Origin: Sphingomicrobium sp.
GTDB taxonomy: Bacteria > Pseudomonadota > Alphaproteobacteria > Sphingomonadales > Sphingomonadaceae
NCBI GenBank assembly: GCA_036563485.1
Contig: DATCMI010000001.1
Span: 1,737,501 to 1,801,500 of the forward strand
Reading direction: 5' to 3'
Length of the DNA stretch: 64,000 bases
The notes under the pieces were generated by a model. It had not been told where the DNA came from and searched no databases. It saw only the letters and a list, made by a program, of their open reading frames with translations. The position numbers and the translations under genes were made by a program. Positions 8,573 to 17,097 of this stretch are shown here, piece after piece; the first letter of the stretch is position 1; the number at the start of each line of letters is the position of its first letter.

Positions 8573-8923
8573 TCACCCTTGCCAGACGTTCGGAAGGTGG
8601 CGCGGCCAGCGGCCTGGCACGACGAACATGGCGTCGATCCTCACTTCGTCGCCATCTCGCATGTAGCGGGGCATCAGCCGTTCGGCGGCGACGCGGACAC
8701 GACGCAGGCGCCATTCGTCGAGGGAGATGGCGGCGGCCTTCTCGGTTCCGCGCGCCTTCACTTCGACGAAAGCGAGGGTCCGTCCCTTCCGCGCGACTAT
8801 GTCGACCTCGCCGCCGGGCACCCGGGCGCGGCGGGCGAGGATCCGCCAGCCTTTGAGGCGCAGGGCCCAGCAGGCGAGCGTTTCGGCGCCGCGGCCGCGC
8901 TTCTCCGCGGCCTGGCGGTTCAC
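8573..8923 (-). CDS. YraN family protein (UPF0102)
   Basis: A 116-residue nuclease-like protein of the UPF0102 family. It shows the conserved GEVDIVARKGRTLAFVEVKAR core, the restriction-endonuclease-like motif (D, then E-x-K in VEVKAR). The RGAETLACWALRLKGWRILARR N-terminal block is also typical. Function is not proven in the family. The start is GTG at 8923, overlapping the rsmI stop by 4 bases (GTGA). The rsmI-yraN pairing is widespread in bacteria. Confidence 0.9.
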   Translation of the reverse strand: MNRQAAEKRGRGAETLACWALRLKGWRILARRARVPGGEVDIVARKGRTLAFVEVKARGTEKAAAISLDEWRLRRVRVAAERLMPRYMRDGDEVRIDAMFVVPGRWPRHLPNVWQG

Positions 8924-9753
8924 TGGCTGCGCTCCAGGGCGCGGGCGTAGACGCGTTTTCGAGGCAGCTTCAGCTGCTCGGCGACTTCGGCAGCGGCGCG
9001 TGAGGGCGACAGCCGCTTGAGCGCTTCGTCGAGCGCAGCATCCATATCCGCTTCGCTTGCCGCGGCGGGCGCGCTCGGCGGGCCGACGACGATGACGATC
9101 TCGCCTTTGGGACCATGATCGGCATAGCGGCTGGCAAGTTCGGACAGTGTGCCGGTCACGCATTCCTCATGAAGCTTGCTGATCTCCCGCGCGACGGCGG
9201 CGTCGCGGTTTCCGAGCCCGGCCGCCAGCGCAGCGAGCGCGTCGCCGAGGCGAGGGCCGCTCTCATAAAGGACGAGGCTCGCGCGAATGCCGGCGACTTC
9301 CGCAATAGCATCGGCGCGCGCCTTCGCCTTGGACGGGAGAAAGCCCAAGAACAGGAAGCGGTCAGTCGGCAGCCCCGCCAGCGTCAGCGCTGCAATCGCC
9401 GCCGAAGGGCCGGGGATCGTGTGCACCGCATGGCCGGCGGCGCGCGCCGCGCGGACCAGTTTGTAACCGGGATCGGAAATCAGCGGCGTGCCCGCATCGC
9501 TGACTAGCGCAATCGCGTGGTCGGCGAGCTGGGCGACGACGCGGTCGCGCTCGGAGTCGCTCGAATGGTCGTCGTAGCGGCTCATCGGCACCTTGGCGCC
9601 GATGTGGTTGAGCAGCTTGCCGGTGACTCGCGTATCTTCGGCAAGGATGCGGCTGGCGCGGCGAAGCGTGTCGGCTGCGCGCGGCGACAGGTCGCCAAGG
9701 TTGCCGATCGGCGTTGCCACGATGTGCAGCCCAGGCGGTAGAGGCTCAGTCAT
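8920..9753 (-). CDS. rsmI: 16S rRNA 2'-O-ribose C1402 methyltransferase RsmI
   Basis: A 277-residue tetrapyrrole-methylase-fold enzyme that methylates the ribose of C1402 in 16S rRNA. Motifs: VATPIGNLGDLSPRA at the N-terminus, AEDTRVTGKLL, SDAGTPLISDPGYKLV, and IPGPSAAIAAL. The C-terminal RsmI HTH-like tail (SRAAAEVAEQLKLPRKRVYARAL) is present. ATG at 9753 is preferred; a TTG two codons upstream is possible, and no strong ribosome site distinguishes them. It leads the rsmI-yraN-gshB unit. Confidence 0.93.
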   Translation of the reverse strand: MTEPLPPGLHIVATPIGNLGDLSPRAADTLRRASRILAEDTRVTGKLLNHIGAKVPMSRYDDHSSDSERDRVVAQLADHAIALVSDAGTPLISDPGYKLVRAARAAGHAVHTIPGPSAAIAALTLAGLPTDRFLFLGFLPSKAKARADAIAEVAGIRASLVLYESGPRLGDALAALAAGLGNRDAAVAREISKLHEECVTGTLSELASRYADHGPKGEIVIVVGPPSAPAAASEADMDAALDEALKRLSPSRAAAEVAEQLKLPRKRVYARALERSQ

Positions 9754-9833
9754 CGGCAAGGATTAACTGCTTTCAATTCAATCGGAAAAGAGTCATCGTG
9801 CAGCCACCTGGTCGTGTTCGGGGGAGATGAACG

Positions 9834-10220
9834 ATGATCATGATTGTAGCGGTTCCTGCGATCGCCTTGTCTATGCTTCAGGCGTCTGTCGCGGCGCCGA
9901 CCGACGCGTTTCGCGGCTGCATCAGGAGTGCGGCGGAAAAAGCGAAGACCGAGAAAATAGCGGGCGACAAGATCGAGGATTATCTGCGGACGTCCTGCAC
10001 CGTACAGATGGGAACGCTCAAGGACGCGCTCATCGCCTTTCGCATGAAGAACGGCATGACCAAGAAGGTCGCCGCCGCCGATGCCGAGATGACCGTCGAA
10101 GACTATGTCGCCACTCCGGCGGACACCTATCGGTTTATGGCGGATCTTGAGGCGAAGCGGGGCCAGGCGACCGCTGCCCCGGCAGCAGCCGCGGCTAACC
10201 CGCAACCGCCAAAACCTTAG
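9834..10220 (+). CDS. Small exported protein of unknown function
   Basis: A 128-residue protein. The first 20 residues look like a signal peptide (MIMIVAVPAIALSMLQASVA-A). Two cysteines, in FRGCIRS and LRTSCTVQ, lie about 25 residues apart in a helical domain and could form a disulfide; the C-terminus is an Ala/Pro-rich tail. GGGGGAGA provides a ribosome site. Its last 26 bases overlap the end of the convergent hemW gene. I do not recognise the family. Confidence 0.7.
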   Translation: MIMIVAVPAIALSMLQASVAAPTDAFRGCIRSAAEKAKTEKIAGDKIEDYLRTSCTVQMGTLKDALIAFRMKNGMTKKVAAADAEMTVEDYVATPADTYRFMADLEAKRGQATAAPAAAAANPQPPKP

Positions 10221-11373
10221 GCAAGTCGGCCTGTTCGGCCGCGATCTCGCCAAGGATGTGATCGAGAAGCAGGCGGCCGTCGCGTGTCAGCCGGATGTGG
10301 GTGCCGTCGCGCTGCAGATGGCCTGACGCGACCAGCCGGTCGACCCGCTTCCAGTTGACGATTGCTGCAACGCCGAACCGCTTGGCGATAGCGCCGACAT
10401 CGACGCCCTCGCGCAGGCGCAAGCCCATCACCAGCGCTTCGTCAGCGGCTTCGGTGTCCGAGAGCAGCCCTTCCTCGACGATGCCGTGGCCATTGCGGCG
10501 GACGGCGGCGAGGAAGTTCTCCGGCTTGCGGTGACGAACGGTGCGCATCTGCTGCCGGCGGCCATGAGCGCCGGGCCCGATCCCGGCATAATCGCCGTAG
10601 CGCCAGTAGGTCAGGTTGTGGCGGCTCTGCTGGCCGCGGCGTGCGTAGTTGCTGATTTCGTAAGACGGCACGCCCGCGCTCGCCGTCATGTCTTCGGTAA
10701 GCTCGTACAGCGCCGCGGCGGTGTCGAGGTCGAGCGGCTGGAACTGGTTCTTGGCGACCATGGTCGCAAAGCGGGTGCCAGGCTCGATCGTCAGTTCGTA
10801 AAGCGACAAATGGCTGGTGCCGAGGCTCAGCGCCTGGGCGAGCATCGCCGACCAGCGTTCCTCGCTGTCGCCGGGCAGAGCGTAGATCAGGTCGAAGCTG
10901 ACGCGGCGGAAATAGCGTTGCGCAATCTCCAGGGCACGGAAGCCGTCGCGTGACGAGTGGGCGCGGCCAAGGAAACGAAGCGCCTCGTCGTCGAAGCTTT
11001 GGAGACCGAGCGAAAGGCGATTGACGCCGGCCTGCGCGAGATCTGCGAAGCGGGCGGCTTCGACGCTGTTCGGGTTCGCCTCTAGCGTGATTTCGATGTC
11101 CGGCGCCGGCTGCCAGTGGTCCTTCGCTGCAGCAATGACGGCTTCGACGGTCGCCGGATCCATCAGCGACGGGGTGCCGCCGCCGAAGAAGATCGAGGTA
11201 AGGGTGCGGTCCGGCAGAAGCCGCGCTTCATGCGCCAGGTCGGCGAGCAGGGCGTCGCGCCAGGCTTGCTGATCGACGGCCTCGCGGACGTGGCTGTTAA
11301 AGTCGCAGTAGGGGCACTTGCTGACGCAGAACGGCCAGTGGACGTACAGTGCGAGCGGTTCGCCCCCGCTCAT
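10195..11373 (-). CDS. hemW: Radical SAM protein HemW (coproporphyrinogen III oxidase-like)
   Basis: A 392-residue protein with the HemW-type cluster motif [10 protein letters not shown] (CxxxCxxC followed by D/N-F), LYVHWPFC at the N-terminus, FFGGGTPSL, and the HemW C-terminal winged domain. HemW binds heme and acts in heme delivery rather than as HemN; the CPYCDF variant favours HemW. It starts within the stop of rdgB (4-base overlap), forming rph-rdgB-hemW, a common order in alphaproteobacteria. Confidence 0.92.
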   Translation of the reverse strand: MSGGEPLALYVHWPFCVSKCPYCDFNSHVREAVDQQAWRDALLADLAHEARLLPDRTLTSIFFGGGTPSLMDPATVEAVIAAAKDHWQPAPDIEITLEANPNSVEAARFADLAQAGVNRLSLGLQSFDDEALRFLGRAHSSRDGFRALEIAQRYFRRVSFDLIYALPGDSEERWSAMLAQALSLGTSHLSLYELTIEPGTRFATMVAKNQFQPLDLDTAAALYELTEDMTASAGVPSYEISNYARRGQQSRHNLTYWRYGDYAGIGPGAHGRRQQMRTVRHRKPENFLAAVRRNGHGIVEEGLLSDTEAADEALVMGLRLREGVDVGAIAKRFGVAAIVNWKRVDRLVASGHLQRDGTHIRLTRDGRLLLDHILGEIAAEQADLPKVLAVAG

Positions 11374-11984
11374 TCGTTGAGCGCCGCCGTTAGCTTGCGG
11401 AAGGCGTCGGCGCGGTGGCTGATCCGGTGCTTCTCCTCCGGGTCCATCTCAGCGAACGTCTGGTCGTAACCGGCGGGAACGAACATCGGGTCATAGCCGA
11501 AGCCCTTGTCGCCGCGGGGCGGCCAGACGAGCGTACCGTCGACGCGGCCCTCGAAGGACTCGGCCTGGCCGTCCTCGGGCCATGCGATGGCGAGCGCACA
11601 GGCGAAATGCGCGTCTCGGCTGGCGTCCGGTCCTGCGGCTTCGATCTCTTCCCAGGCGCGGGTCATGGCGCGCATCCAGTCGCGGTTGCCTGCTTCGTCC
11701 TCGGCCCAGTTCGCGGTGTAGATGCCGGGCCGGCCGCCGAGCGCGTCGATGCAGATGCCGCTGTCGTCGGCCAAAGCGGGAAGGCCGGTCAGGTCGGCCG
11801 CCTGCCGAGCCTTGAGGTCGGCATTGTCGACGAACGTAACGCCGGTCTCGTCAGGGACCGGCAGGTCGAGCTCGGCCGCGCCGACGCACTGGATCCCGAA
11901 CGGCGCCAACAGCTGCGAAATCTCGCGCAGCTTGCCCGCATTATGCGTGGCGATCACCAGTCTGTCGCCGAGGCGGCGGATCAT
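11370..11984 (-). CDS. rdgB: XTP/dITP diphosphatase (non-canonical purine NTP pyrophosphatase)
   Basis: A 204-residue Ham1/RdgB protein that removes dITP, XTP and related nucleotides. Motifs: [13 protein letters not shown] at the N-terminus, [23 protein letters not shown], and the C-terminal [19 protein letters not shown] and [11 protein letters not shown]. It overlaps rph by 4 bases upstream and hemW by 4 bases downstream. Confidence 0.95.
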   Translation of the reverse strand: MIRRLGDRLVIATHNAGKLREISQLLAPFGIQCVGAAELDLPVPDETGVTFVDNADLKARQAADLTGLPALADDSGICIDALGGRPGIYTANWAEDEAGNRDWMRAMTRAWEEIEAAGPDASRDAHFACALAIAWPEDGQAESFEGRVDGTLVWPPRGDKGFGYDPMFVPAGYDQTFAEMDPEEKHRISHRADAFRKLTAALNE

Positions 11985-12697
11985 CGGCCGCTGGCCTTCA
12001 GCTGGGCCTGGAAGATCTCGCCGCAGCCGATCCGGGCCAGGCGCAGGAGGCGCAGCAGGCCTTCCTCGTCATAGCATTCGCCTTCGGCCGTGAGCTGCGC
12101 TTCGACGATCAGCCCGTCGGCGGTGAGCACGAAATTGCCGTCGCACCCGGCCTGGCTGTCCTCTTCATAGTCGAGGTCGAGCACCGCGGTGCCGTTGTGG
12201 ATGCCGCAGCTGACGGCGCCAACCTGGGTGCGGATCGGGTCGCTTGTGATCGCCTTCGACGCAAGCAGGTTGTCCACGGCCATGCGCAGCGCCACCCAAC
12301 CACCGGAGATGGAGGCGGTGCGGGTGCCGCCGTCCGCCTGGATGACGTCGCAATCGACGATCACCTGCCGCTCGCCGAGCGCTTTCATGTCGACGACGGC
12401 GCGCAGCGAGCGGCCGATCAAGCGCTGGATCTCCTGGGTCCGGCCCGACTGCTTGCCCTTGGCCGCCTCGCGGTTGCCGCGGGTGTGGGTGGCGCGGGGA
12501 AGCATGCCATATTCGGCGGTGACCCAGCCCTGGCCCTTGCCGCGGAGGAACGGGGGCACCTTCTCCTCGACGCTTGCGGTGCACAGCACCCGTGTGTCGC
12601 CGAAGCTGACCAGCACCGACCCTTCCGCGTGGCGGGTGAAATTCGGCTCGAAGCTGAGCTCGCGCATTTGATCGGGGGCGCGGCCGGACGGGCGCAT
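11981..12697 (-). CDS. rph: Ribonuclease PH
   Basis: A 238-residue phosphorolytic 3'-5' exoribonuclease that trims tRNA 3' ends. It carries [20 protein letters not shown], the phosphate-binding [23 protein letters not shown] region, [21 protein letters not shown] and the C-terminal [14 protein letters not shown]. It is divergent from hrcA across 74 bases, the classical rph/hrcA arrangement in alphaproteobacteria. Confidence 0.96.
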   Translation of the reverse strand: MRPSGRAPDQMRELSFEPNFTRHAEGSVLVSFGDTRVLCTASVEEKVPPFLRGKGQGWVTAEYGMLPRATHTRGNREAAKGKQSGRTQEIQRLIGRSLRAVVDMKALGERQVIVDCDVIQADGGTRTASISGGWVALRMAVDNLLASKAITSDPIRTQVGAVSCGIHNGTAVLDLDYEEDSQAGCDGNFVLTADGLIVEAQLTAEGECYDEEGLLRLLRLARIGCGEIFQAQLKASGR

Positions 12698-12771
12698 GGA
12701 CTCTCCTGTTCCTGATAACGGTTCGCGGGCGTCCCTAGACCCGTCGATGCCGCAATCCTAGATGCAGGGGC

Positions 12772-13806
12772 ATGACGCAGCCGATCAGTGAATTGTCCGA
12801 GCGGATGCGCGAGATTTTCGGGCTCGTGGTCGAAAGCTATCTCGAGCGCGGGATGCCGGTCGGGTCGAAAGCGCTTGCCGGCTCCATCAGCCTGTCGCCG
12901 GCGTCGATCCGCGGCGTGATGCAGGAGCTGGAGGAGCGAGGGCTGCTCACCCATCCCCATACGTCGGCGGGGCGGATCCCGACCGAGAGCGGCCTTCGCC
13001 TCTTCGTGGACGGGATCATGCAGGCGGCGGCACCGGACCCGCGCGAACGGCGCGAGATCGAGCGGCAGATCGTCCGCGACCAGCCGATCGAAGATGCGCT
13101 TGCGGCGGCGTCCGCGGCCTTGTCGGGGCTAAGCCAGGCGGCCGGCGTGGTGCTCGCCCCGAAAAGGGAGCTGACGCTCAAGCAATTGAGCTTCGTGCCG
13201 TTGAGCCCGACGCGCGCGCTCGCGGTGCTGGTCGGCTCCGACGGGAGTGTCGAGAACCGCATCGTGTCGCTCGACGGGACGATCACCCCGAGCGCTCTCA
13301 ACGAAGTCAGCAACTTCATCAATGCGCGGCTTGCGGGACTGACGATCCCCGAAGCCGAAGCGCGGCTCCGTGCCGAAATCCGCGACCGGAAGGAGCAGAT
13401 CGACGCCGCGGCGGCCGAACTGGTCGCGTCCGGCCTCGCCGCCTGGAGCCAGGACCATGCGCGTCGGCCGGTGCTGATCGTGCGCGGCCAGGGCAATTTG
13501 CTCGATCCAAGTGCTGCCGAGGACCTGGAACGAGTGCGCAAGCTTCTCGACGAGCTGGAAGAAGCGCAGGAGATCGCCCGTCTGCTGGAAGGCGCGCGCG
13601 ACGCGCCGGGCTGCCGGATCTTCATCGGTTCGGAAAACCGGATGTTTGCGCTTTCGGGATCGTCGGTGATCGCGGCGCCCTATCGGGGGAGCCAGGGCGA
13701 GGTGGTCGGCGTTGTCGGGGTGATCGGCCCCACGCGGTTGAACTATGCGCGCGTGGTGCCCATGGTGGATTTCACAGCGAAAGCACTGACGAGATTAATG
13801 GCATGA
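12772..13806 (+). CDS. hrcA: Heat-inducible transcription repressor HrcA
   Basis: A 344-residue repressor with an N-terminal winged helix (residues 10-75, including PVGSKALAGSISLSPASIRGVMQELEERGLL and HTSAGRIPT), a GAF-like middle and the C-terminal GSENRMFALSGSSVIAAPY...GVIGPTRLNYARVVPMVD block. HrcA normally binds CIRCE elements in front of groESL/dnaK. I see no CIRCE in the 74 bases upstream, so its targets are probably elsewhere. It is followed by grpE with an ATGA overlap. Confidence 0.95.
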   Translation: MTQPISELSERMREIFGLVVESYLERGMPVGSKALAGSISLSPASIRGVMQELEERGLLTHPHTSAGRIPTESGLRLFVDGIMQAAAPDPRERREIERQIVRDQPIEDALAAASAALSGLSQAAGVVLAPKRELTLKQLSFVPLSPTRALAVLVGSDGSVENRIVSLDGTITPSALNEVSNFINARLAGLTIPEAEARLRAEIRDRKEQIDAAAAELVASGLAAWSQDHARRPVLIVRGQGNLLDPSAAEDLERVRKLLDELEEAQEIARLLEGARDAPGCRIFIGSENRMFALSGSSVIAAPYRGSQGEVVGVVGVIGPTRLNYARVVPMVDFTAKALTRLMA

Positions 13807-14354
13807 CCGAAGACGAGAAGTTGCACGAAGAAGCGGAAGAACTGCGCGAGGAAACGGCCGAAGGCGCGCCGGAGCTTCAGGAGCATGACCGGCTCGCCGA
13901 GCTCGAGAAGCAGCTCGACGAAGCGAGGTCGAAGGCGCTTTATGCCGCCGCCGAGACCCAGAACGTGCGCCGCCGGCTCGAGCAGGAGCTTCAGCAGGCG
14001 ACCAGCTACGCCGCCGCCGGGTTCGCGCGCGACATGCTGGCGATCAAGGACCATCTCGACCGGGCGCTGGCAGCCGTCAGCGACGATCTGCGCGGCGACA
14101 AGACGGCCAGCCAGTTCCTGGCCGGCATCGAGGCGACCGCGCGCGAGCTCGAGCAGGTGTTCAGCCGTCATGGCGTCACCCGCATCAAGGCGAAAGGCGA
14201 AATCCTCGATCCCAACCGCCACCAAGCGATGATGGAAATGCCGAGCGATCAGGCCGAGCCCGGCACGATCGTCGAGGAAATGCAGGCCGGCTATATGATG
14301 AAGGAGCGGTTGCTTCGCCCGGCGCTGGTCGGGGTCGCCAAGAAGCCCGACTGA
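13803..14354 (+). CDS. grpE: Nucleotide exchange factor GrpE
   Basis: A 183-residue co-chaperone for DnaK. An acidic N-terminus and long coiled coil (about residues 30-75, with ETQNVRRRLEQELQQA) precede the beta domain, which contains GEILDPNRHQAMMEMPS and the C-terminal EEMQAGYMMKERLLRPALVGVAK signature. Coupled to hrcA. No clear terminator before the convergent transporter gene. Confidence 0.96.
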   Translation: MTEDEKLHEEAEELREETAEGAPELQEHDRLAELEKQLDEARSKALYAAAETQNVRRRLEQELQQATSYAAAGFARDMLAIKDHLDRALAAVSDDLRGDKTASQFLAGIEATARELEQVFSRHGVTRIKAKGEILDPNRHQAMMEMPSDQAEPGTIVEEMQAGYMMKERLLRPALVGVAKKPD

Positions 14355-14364
14355 CGGGGCTGCT

Positions 14365-15696
14365 CTAGAAGGGGAAGTATAGCCGGATCGCGACGATTGC
14401 CGCGGCCCAGGTGATCAGGTTGAGCGGAATGCCGACCATCATGAAGTCCAGGTAGCGATACCGGCCCATCTGGTAGACGATGGCATTCGTTTGGTAGCCG
14501 AAGGGCGTCGCAAAGGCTGCGCTCCCGGCGATCATCACAGCCACCAGGAACGGCCTTGGGCTCACGCCGAAGGCCTCGGCCATGGACACGGCCACCGGCG
14601 TGAACAGCACCGCCACGGTCGCGTTCGACAGGATTTCGGTCGCGAACAATGTGACGCCATAAAGGATGATCAGCGCCATCAGCGGGCTGACGCTCTGCAT
14701 CGTTCCGATCAGCGCTTCGGTCGCTGACGAGGCGAGCCCCGTCTCGTCTAGCGCGATGCCGAGCACGACCATTCCCGCGATAAGCATCAGCACTTCGGGC
14801 CTGAGGCCGTGATAGGCTTCGTCGGCCGTAATCACGCGGGCGAGGATCAGCAGCACGGCTCCGGCAAAGGCCGAAGCGGCGATCGGGGCGATGTTGAAGG
14901 CGGCGAGAGCAACGACGCCGACGAACACGCTAAGCGACGCGATTGCCTTTAGCGGCTTCAGCTCGACCTGCTCGGCGAACGCCCCCGCTGAACCGACCAG
15001 CCCGCCGGTTAGCCCGGGCTCGTTGAACTTCTGGGCCGCTTCGGCGGCGTCAGCGGTCGACATCCCTTCGCTGTCGTCGTCGTCGCGGCCGCGGACTAGC
15101 CGGCTTCCGAAGAAGAACAGATAGATGCCGCCGGCGATCGCGACGGCGAGGCCGACGGGCGTGATCTCGAACATGCCGAAGCGCGGCTGCCCCGCGACCG
15201 CGGCCATGTCGTTGACGAGGAGGTTGGTCGAAGTGCCGATCAACGTGCAGCAGCCGCCGAGGACGGCCGCATATGAAAGCGGCATCAGGTAGCAGCGCGG
15301 GGAACGATTGAGCGACTTGGCGGCATCGCGCACGACGGGCGCGGAAAGCACGACGATCGGCGTATTGTTGAGGAAGGCGGACGCGCTTCCAGCAGCGCCG
15401 ATCAGCACCCATAGGCCCGCGGTTCCGATGCGCCGGCACAGCGCGACCATGCGCCGGATGGCGGCGTCGAGCAGCCCCGAAAGCTCCATCGCGTAGGCAA
15501 TCACGAACAGCGAGGCGAGGGCTACGATCGCCGGACTGGCAAAGGCGCTCTGGACTTCGACGGGGCGGACGATCCCGGTGATCAGCAGGAATGCGGCACC
15601 CGCAAGCGCCACGACGTCGGCGCGCATCTTGTCCCGGATCAGCGCTGCCACGACGGCAGCGAGCACCAGCAGGGTGATCGCCTGGTCGAAATTCAT
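14365..15696 (-). CDS. SLC13/DASS-family anion permease
   Basis: A 443-residue membrane protein with about ten hydrophobic helices. Two related halves carry the DASS hairpin motifs: SASAFLNNTPIVVL and LIGTSTNLLV in the first half, FATEILSNATVAVLF and ATPFGYQTNAIVY in the second (the SNT and NxT sites that bind Na+ and the anion). The acidic cytoplasmic loop near residues 200-230 lacks the TrkA-C domains of longer SLC13 proteins. Probable substrate is sulfate or a dicarboxylate; sequence does not decide. Confidence 0.85.
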   Translation of the reverse strand: MNFDQAITLLVLAAVVAALIRDKMRADVVALAGAAFLLITGIVRPVEVQSAFASPAIVALASLFVIAYAMELSGLLDAAIRRMVALCRRIGTAGLWVLIGAAGSASAFLNNTPIVVLSAPVVRDAAKSLNRSPRCYLMPLSYAAVLGGCCTLIGTSTNLLVNDMAAVAGQPRFGMFEITPVGLAVAIAGGIYLFFFGSRLVRGRDDDDSEGMSTADAAEAAQKFNEPGLTGGLVGSAGAFAEQVELKPLKAIASLSVFVGVVALAAFNIAPIAASAFAGAVLLILARVITADEAYHGLRPEVLMLIAGMVVLGIALDETGLASSATEALIGTMQSVSPLMALIILYGVTLFATEILSNATVAVLFTPVAVSMAEAFGVSPRPFLVAVMIAGSAAFATPFGYQTNAIVYQMGRYRYLDFMMVGIPLNLITWAAAIVAIRLYFPF

Positions 15697-15804
15697 CTGT
15701 CCGCCAACACTCCCTTGCGCCGCGAACGCCCAATGGCCGCATTCGGCCCCTCGGCCAAGGCTCGTGCCTCGCGGAACGGGGCAATTGTGGTATCAGCGCG
15801 TTCG

Positions 15805-16680
15805 ATGGTCACTATCCGCCGATTGCCGTCCCTCGCTCCGGCGGCCGTCCTGCCGATTGCGCTTCTTGGATTGACGGCGAGCTGCGGCGGACCCGAGCCG
15901 GCGAACGTCGACGCGGTTGCGAACGAAGAGTCTCCGGCACCGGAATTCACGAAGAAGGCATCAATCTCCGAAGGCCTGATGGACAGGGCGGCACTGCTTG
16001 CGGCCGTCGCCCAGGCGGCAAGCGCTTCGACACTCCAGCAGGACGATTCGGCTGCGCAGCGCGCCTTGGAAGGCAAGCAGTTCGAAGTTCGGATCCGCTT
16101 CGGCTGCTCCGGCCCCGCTCAAGACCTCGACAGGGCCGAACTCGGCTGGACCTACGACGGCGAAAATCGCGTGCTCCGAGTGCGCGCGATGCCGACGCTC
16201 GGCAGCGACGACACGCTGGTCGAAACAATAGCCGCCGAGCCGATCGAGGCCGTCGAAGGCTTCTGGCTTCCTCGTCCCTGGGTGCTTCAGGCTGCATGTC
16301 CGGTCCCCGCACAGCGGCAGGGCGCGAACGGCGAGTCAGTGCCGGCACAAAGTGAGGCGGATCGTCCGGCCGTGACGACATCACCGCGAATCGGCATCGC
16401 TCAATTCTTTACTGCCGACGAGTCCCGGACCGCCCGGCGTGGTGGGCGTCCTTACCAGGCTACGCAGACGCTCGCAGCCGGTGCGACCGATGTGGGCCAG
16501 CAGGGATTCGACTTGATCCTGTCTGGACGTTTGCGCGCGGTGCCGGGCGGCCGCGTCATCCGGTGTGTCGGGAGCGGGGGAAACAGGCCACCGGACTGCA
16601 TCATCGGCGCTCAGTTCGACCGGGTGCGGATCGAAGAGCCCCGGACCCGCGAGCTGATCGCGCAATGGGCCAAGAGCTAG
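15805..16680 (+). CDS. Predicted lipoprotein of unknown function
   Basis: A 291-residue protein with an N-terminal signal ending in the lipobox LTASC, so it is probably lipid-anchored in the periplasm. The rest has several cysteines (FGCSG, AACPVP, IRCVG, PDCIIG) and a compact C-terminal region. The ATG at 15805 puts the signal sequence at the N-terminus; the upstream in-frame ATG at 15715 would bury it. Its stop TAG shares a CTAG with the stop of the convergent DUF202 gene. I do not recognise the family. Confidence 0.7.
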   Translation: MVTIRRLPSLAPAAVLPIALLGLTASCGGPEPANVDAVANEESPAPEFTKKASISEGLMDRAALLAAVAQAASASTLQQDDSAAQRALEGKQFEVRIRFGCSGPAQDLDRAELGWTYDGENRVLRVRAMPTLGSDDTLVETIAAEPIEAVEGFWLPRPWVLQAACPVPAQRQGANGESVPAQSEADRPAVTTSPRIGIAQFFTADESRTARRGGRPYQATQTLAAGATDVGQQGFDLILSGRLRAVPGGRVIRCVGSGGNRPPDCIIGAQFDRVRIEEPRTRELIAQWAKS

Positions 16681-17075
16681 GGCCTGGGCTCGATCGGCAG
16701 CAGCCACAGCACCGCCAGCAACGCCAAGGTCGCGGCGGTCGAGAGGTAGGAGATCGCCCGGGCCCGCTTCGTGCCGAGCGATTTCACATGATGCACGTGG
16801 AGCCGCTGCATCACCGCGCACATCCGCCGCTCCGCCGCGATGAAGATGAGGATTCCGATGATCAAAAATGTCGTCGCGATCAGCCGTGGAACCCAGGGTG
16901 GTTCGACGCGGCCGAACAAGGCGTTGAAGGCGAGGCCGATGCCCAGCGCCGCAAAGCCGGTGCGGAGCCAACTCGCGAAGGTGCGCTCGTTGGCGAGCAC
17001 CGTCCGGTCCTCGGCAAGGTCCGTTTTGATGTGGGCGGTGTCGCCTTGCTGAAGTTCGGTAGCTGGATCGCTCAT
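16677..17075 (-). CDS. DUF202 (YidH family) membrane protein
   Basis: A 132-residue protein with the DUF202 N-terminal block EDRTVLANERTFASWLRTGFAALGIGLA, then two further hydrophobic segments. YidH-family proteins are small inner-membrane proteins of unknown function. It converges on the lipoprotein gene, sharing the four bases CTAG at 16677-16680 as both stop codons. Confidence 0.85.
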   Translation of the reverse strand: MSDPATELQQGDTAHIKTDLAEDRTVLANERTFASWLRTGFAALGIGLAFNALFGRVEPPWVPRLIATTFLIIGILIFIAAERRMCAVMQRLHVHHVKSLGTKRARAISYLSTAATLALLAVLWLLPIEPRP

Positions 17076-17097
17076 CCGTCACGCCTTGGTCGACGGA

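Noticed and set aside
6954-8666. 570-residue plus-strand frame spanning xerC and gshB
   Set aside because: Spans two real genes in other frames and has no signature; the real genes have complete catalytic motifs.
12698-12771. Expected CIRCE element
   Set aside because: No TTAGCACTC-N9-GAGTGCTAA or near match is visible in this gap.
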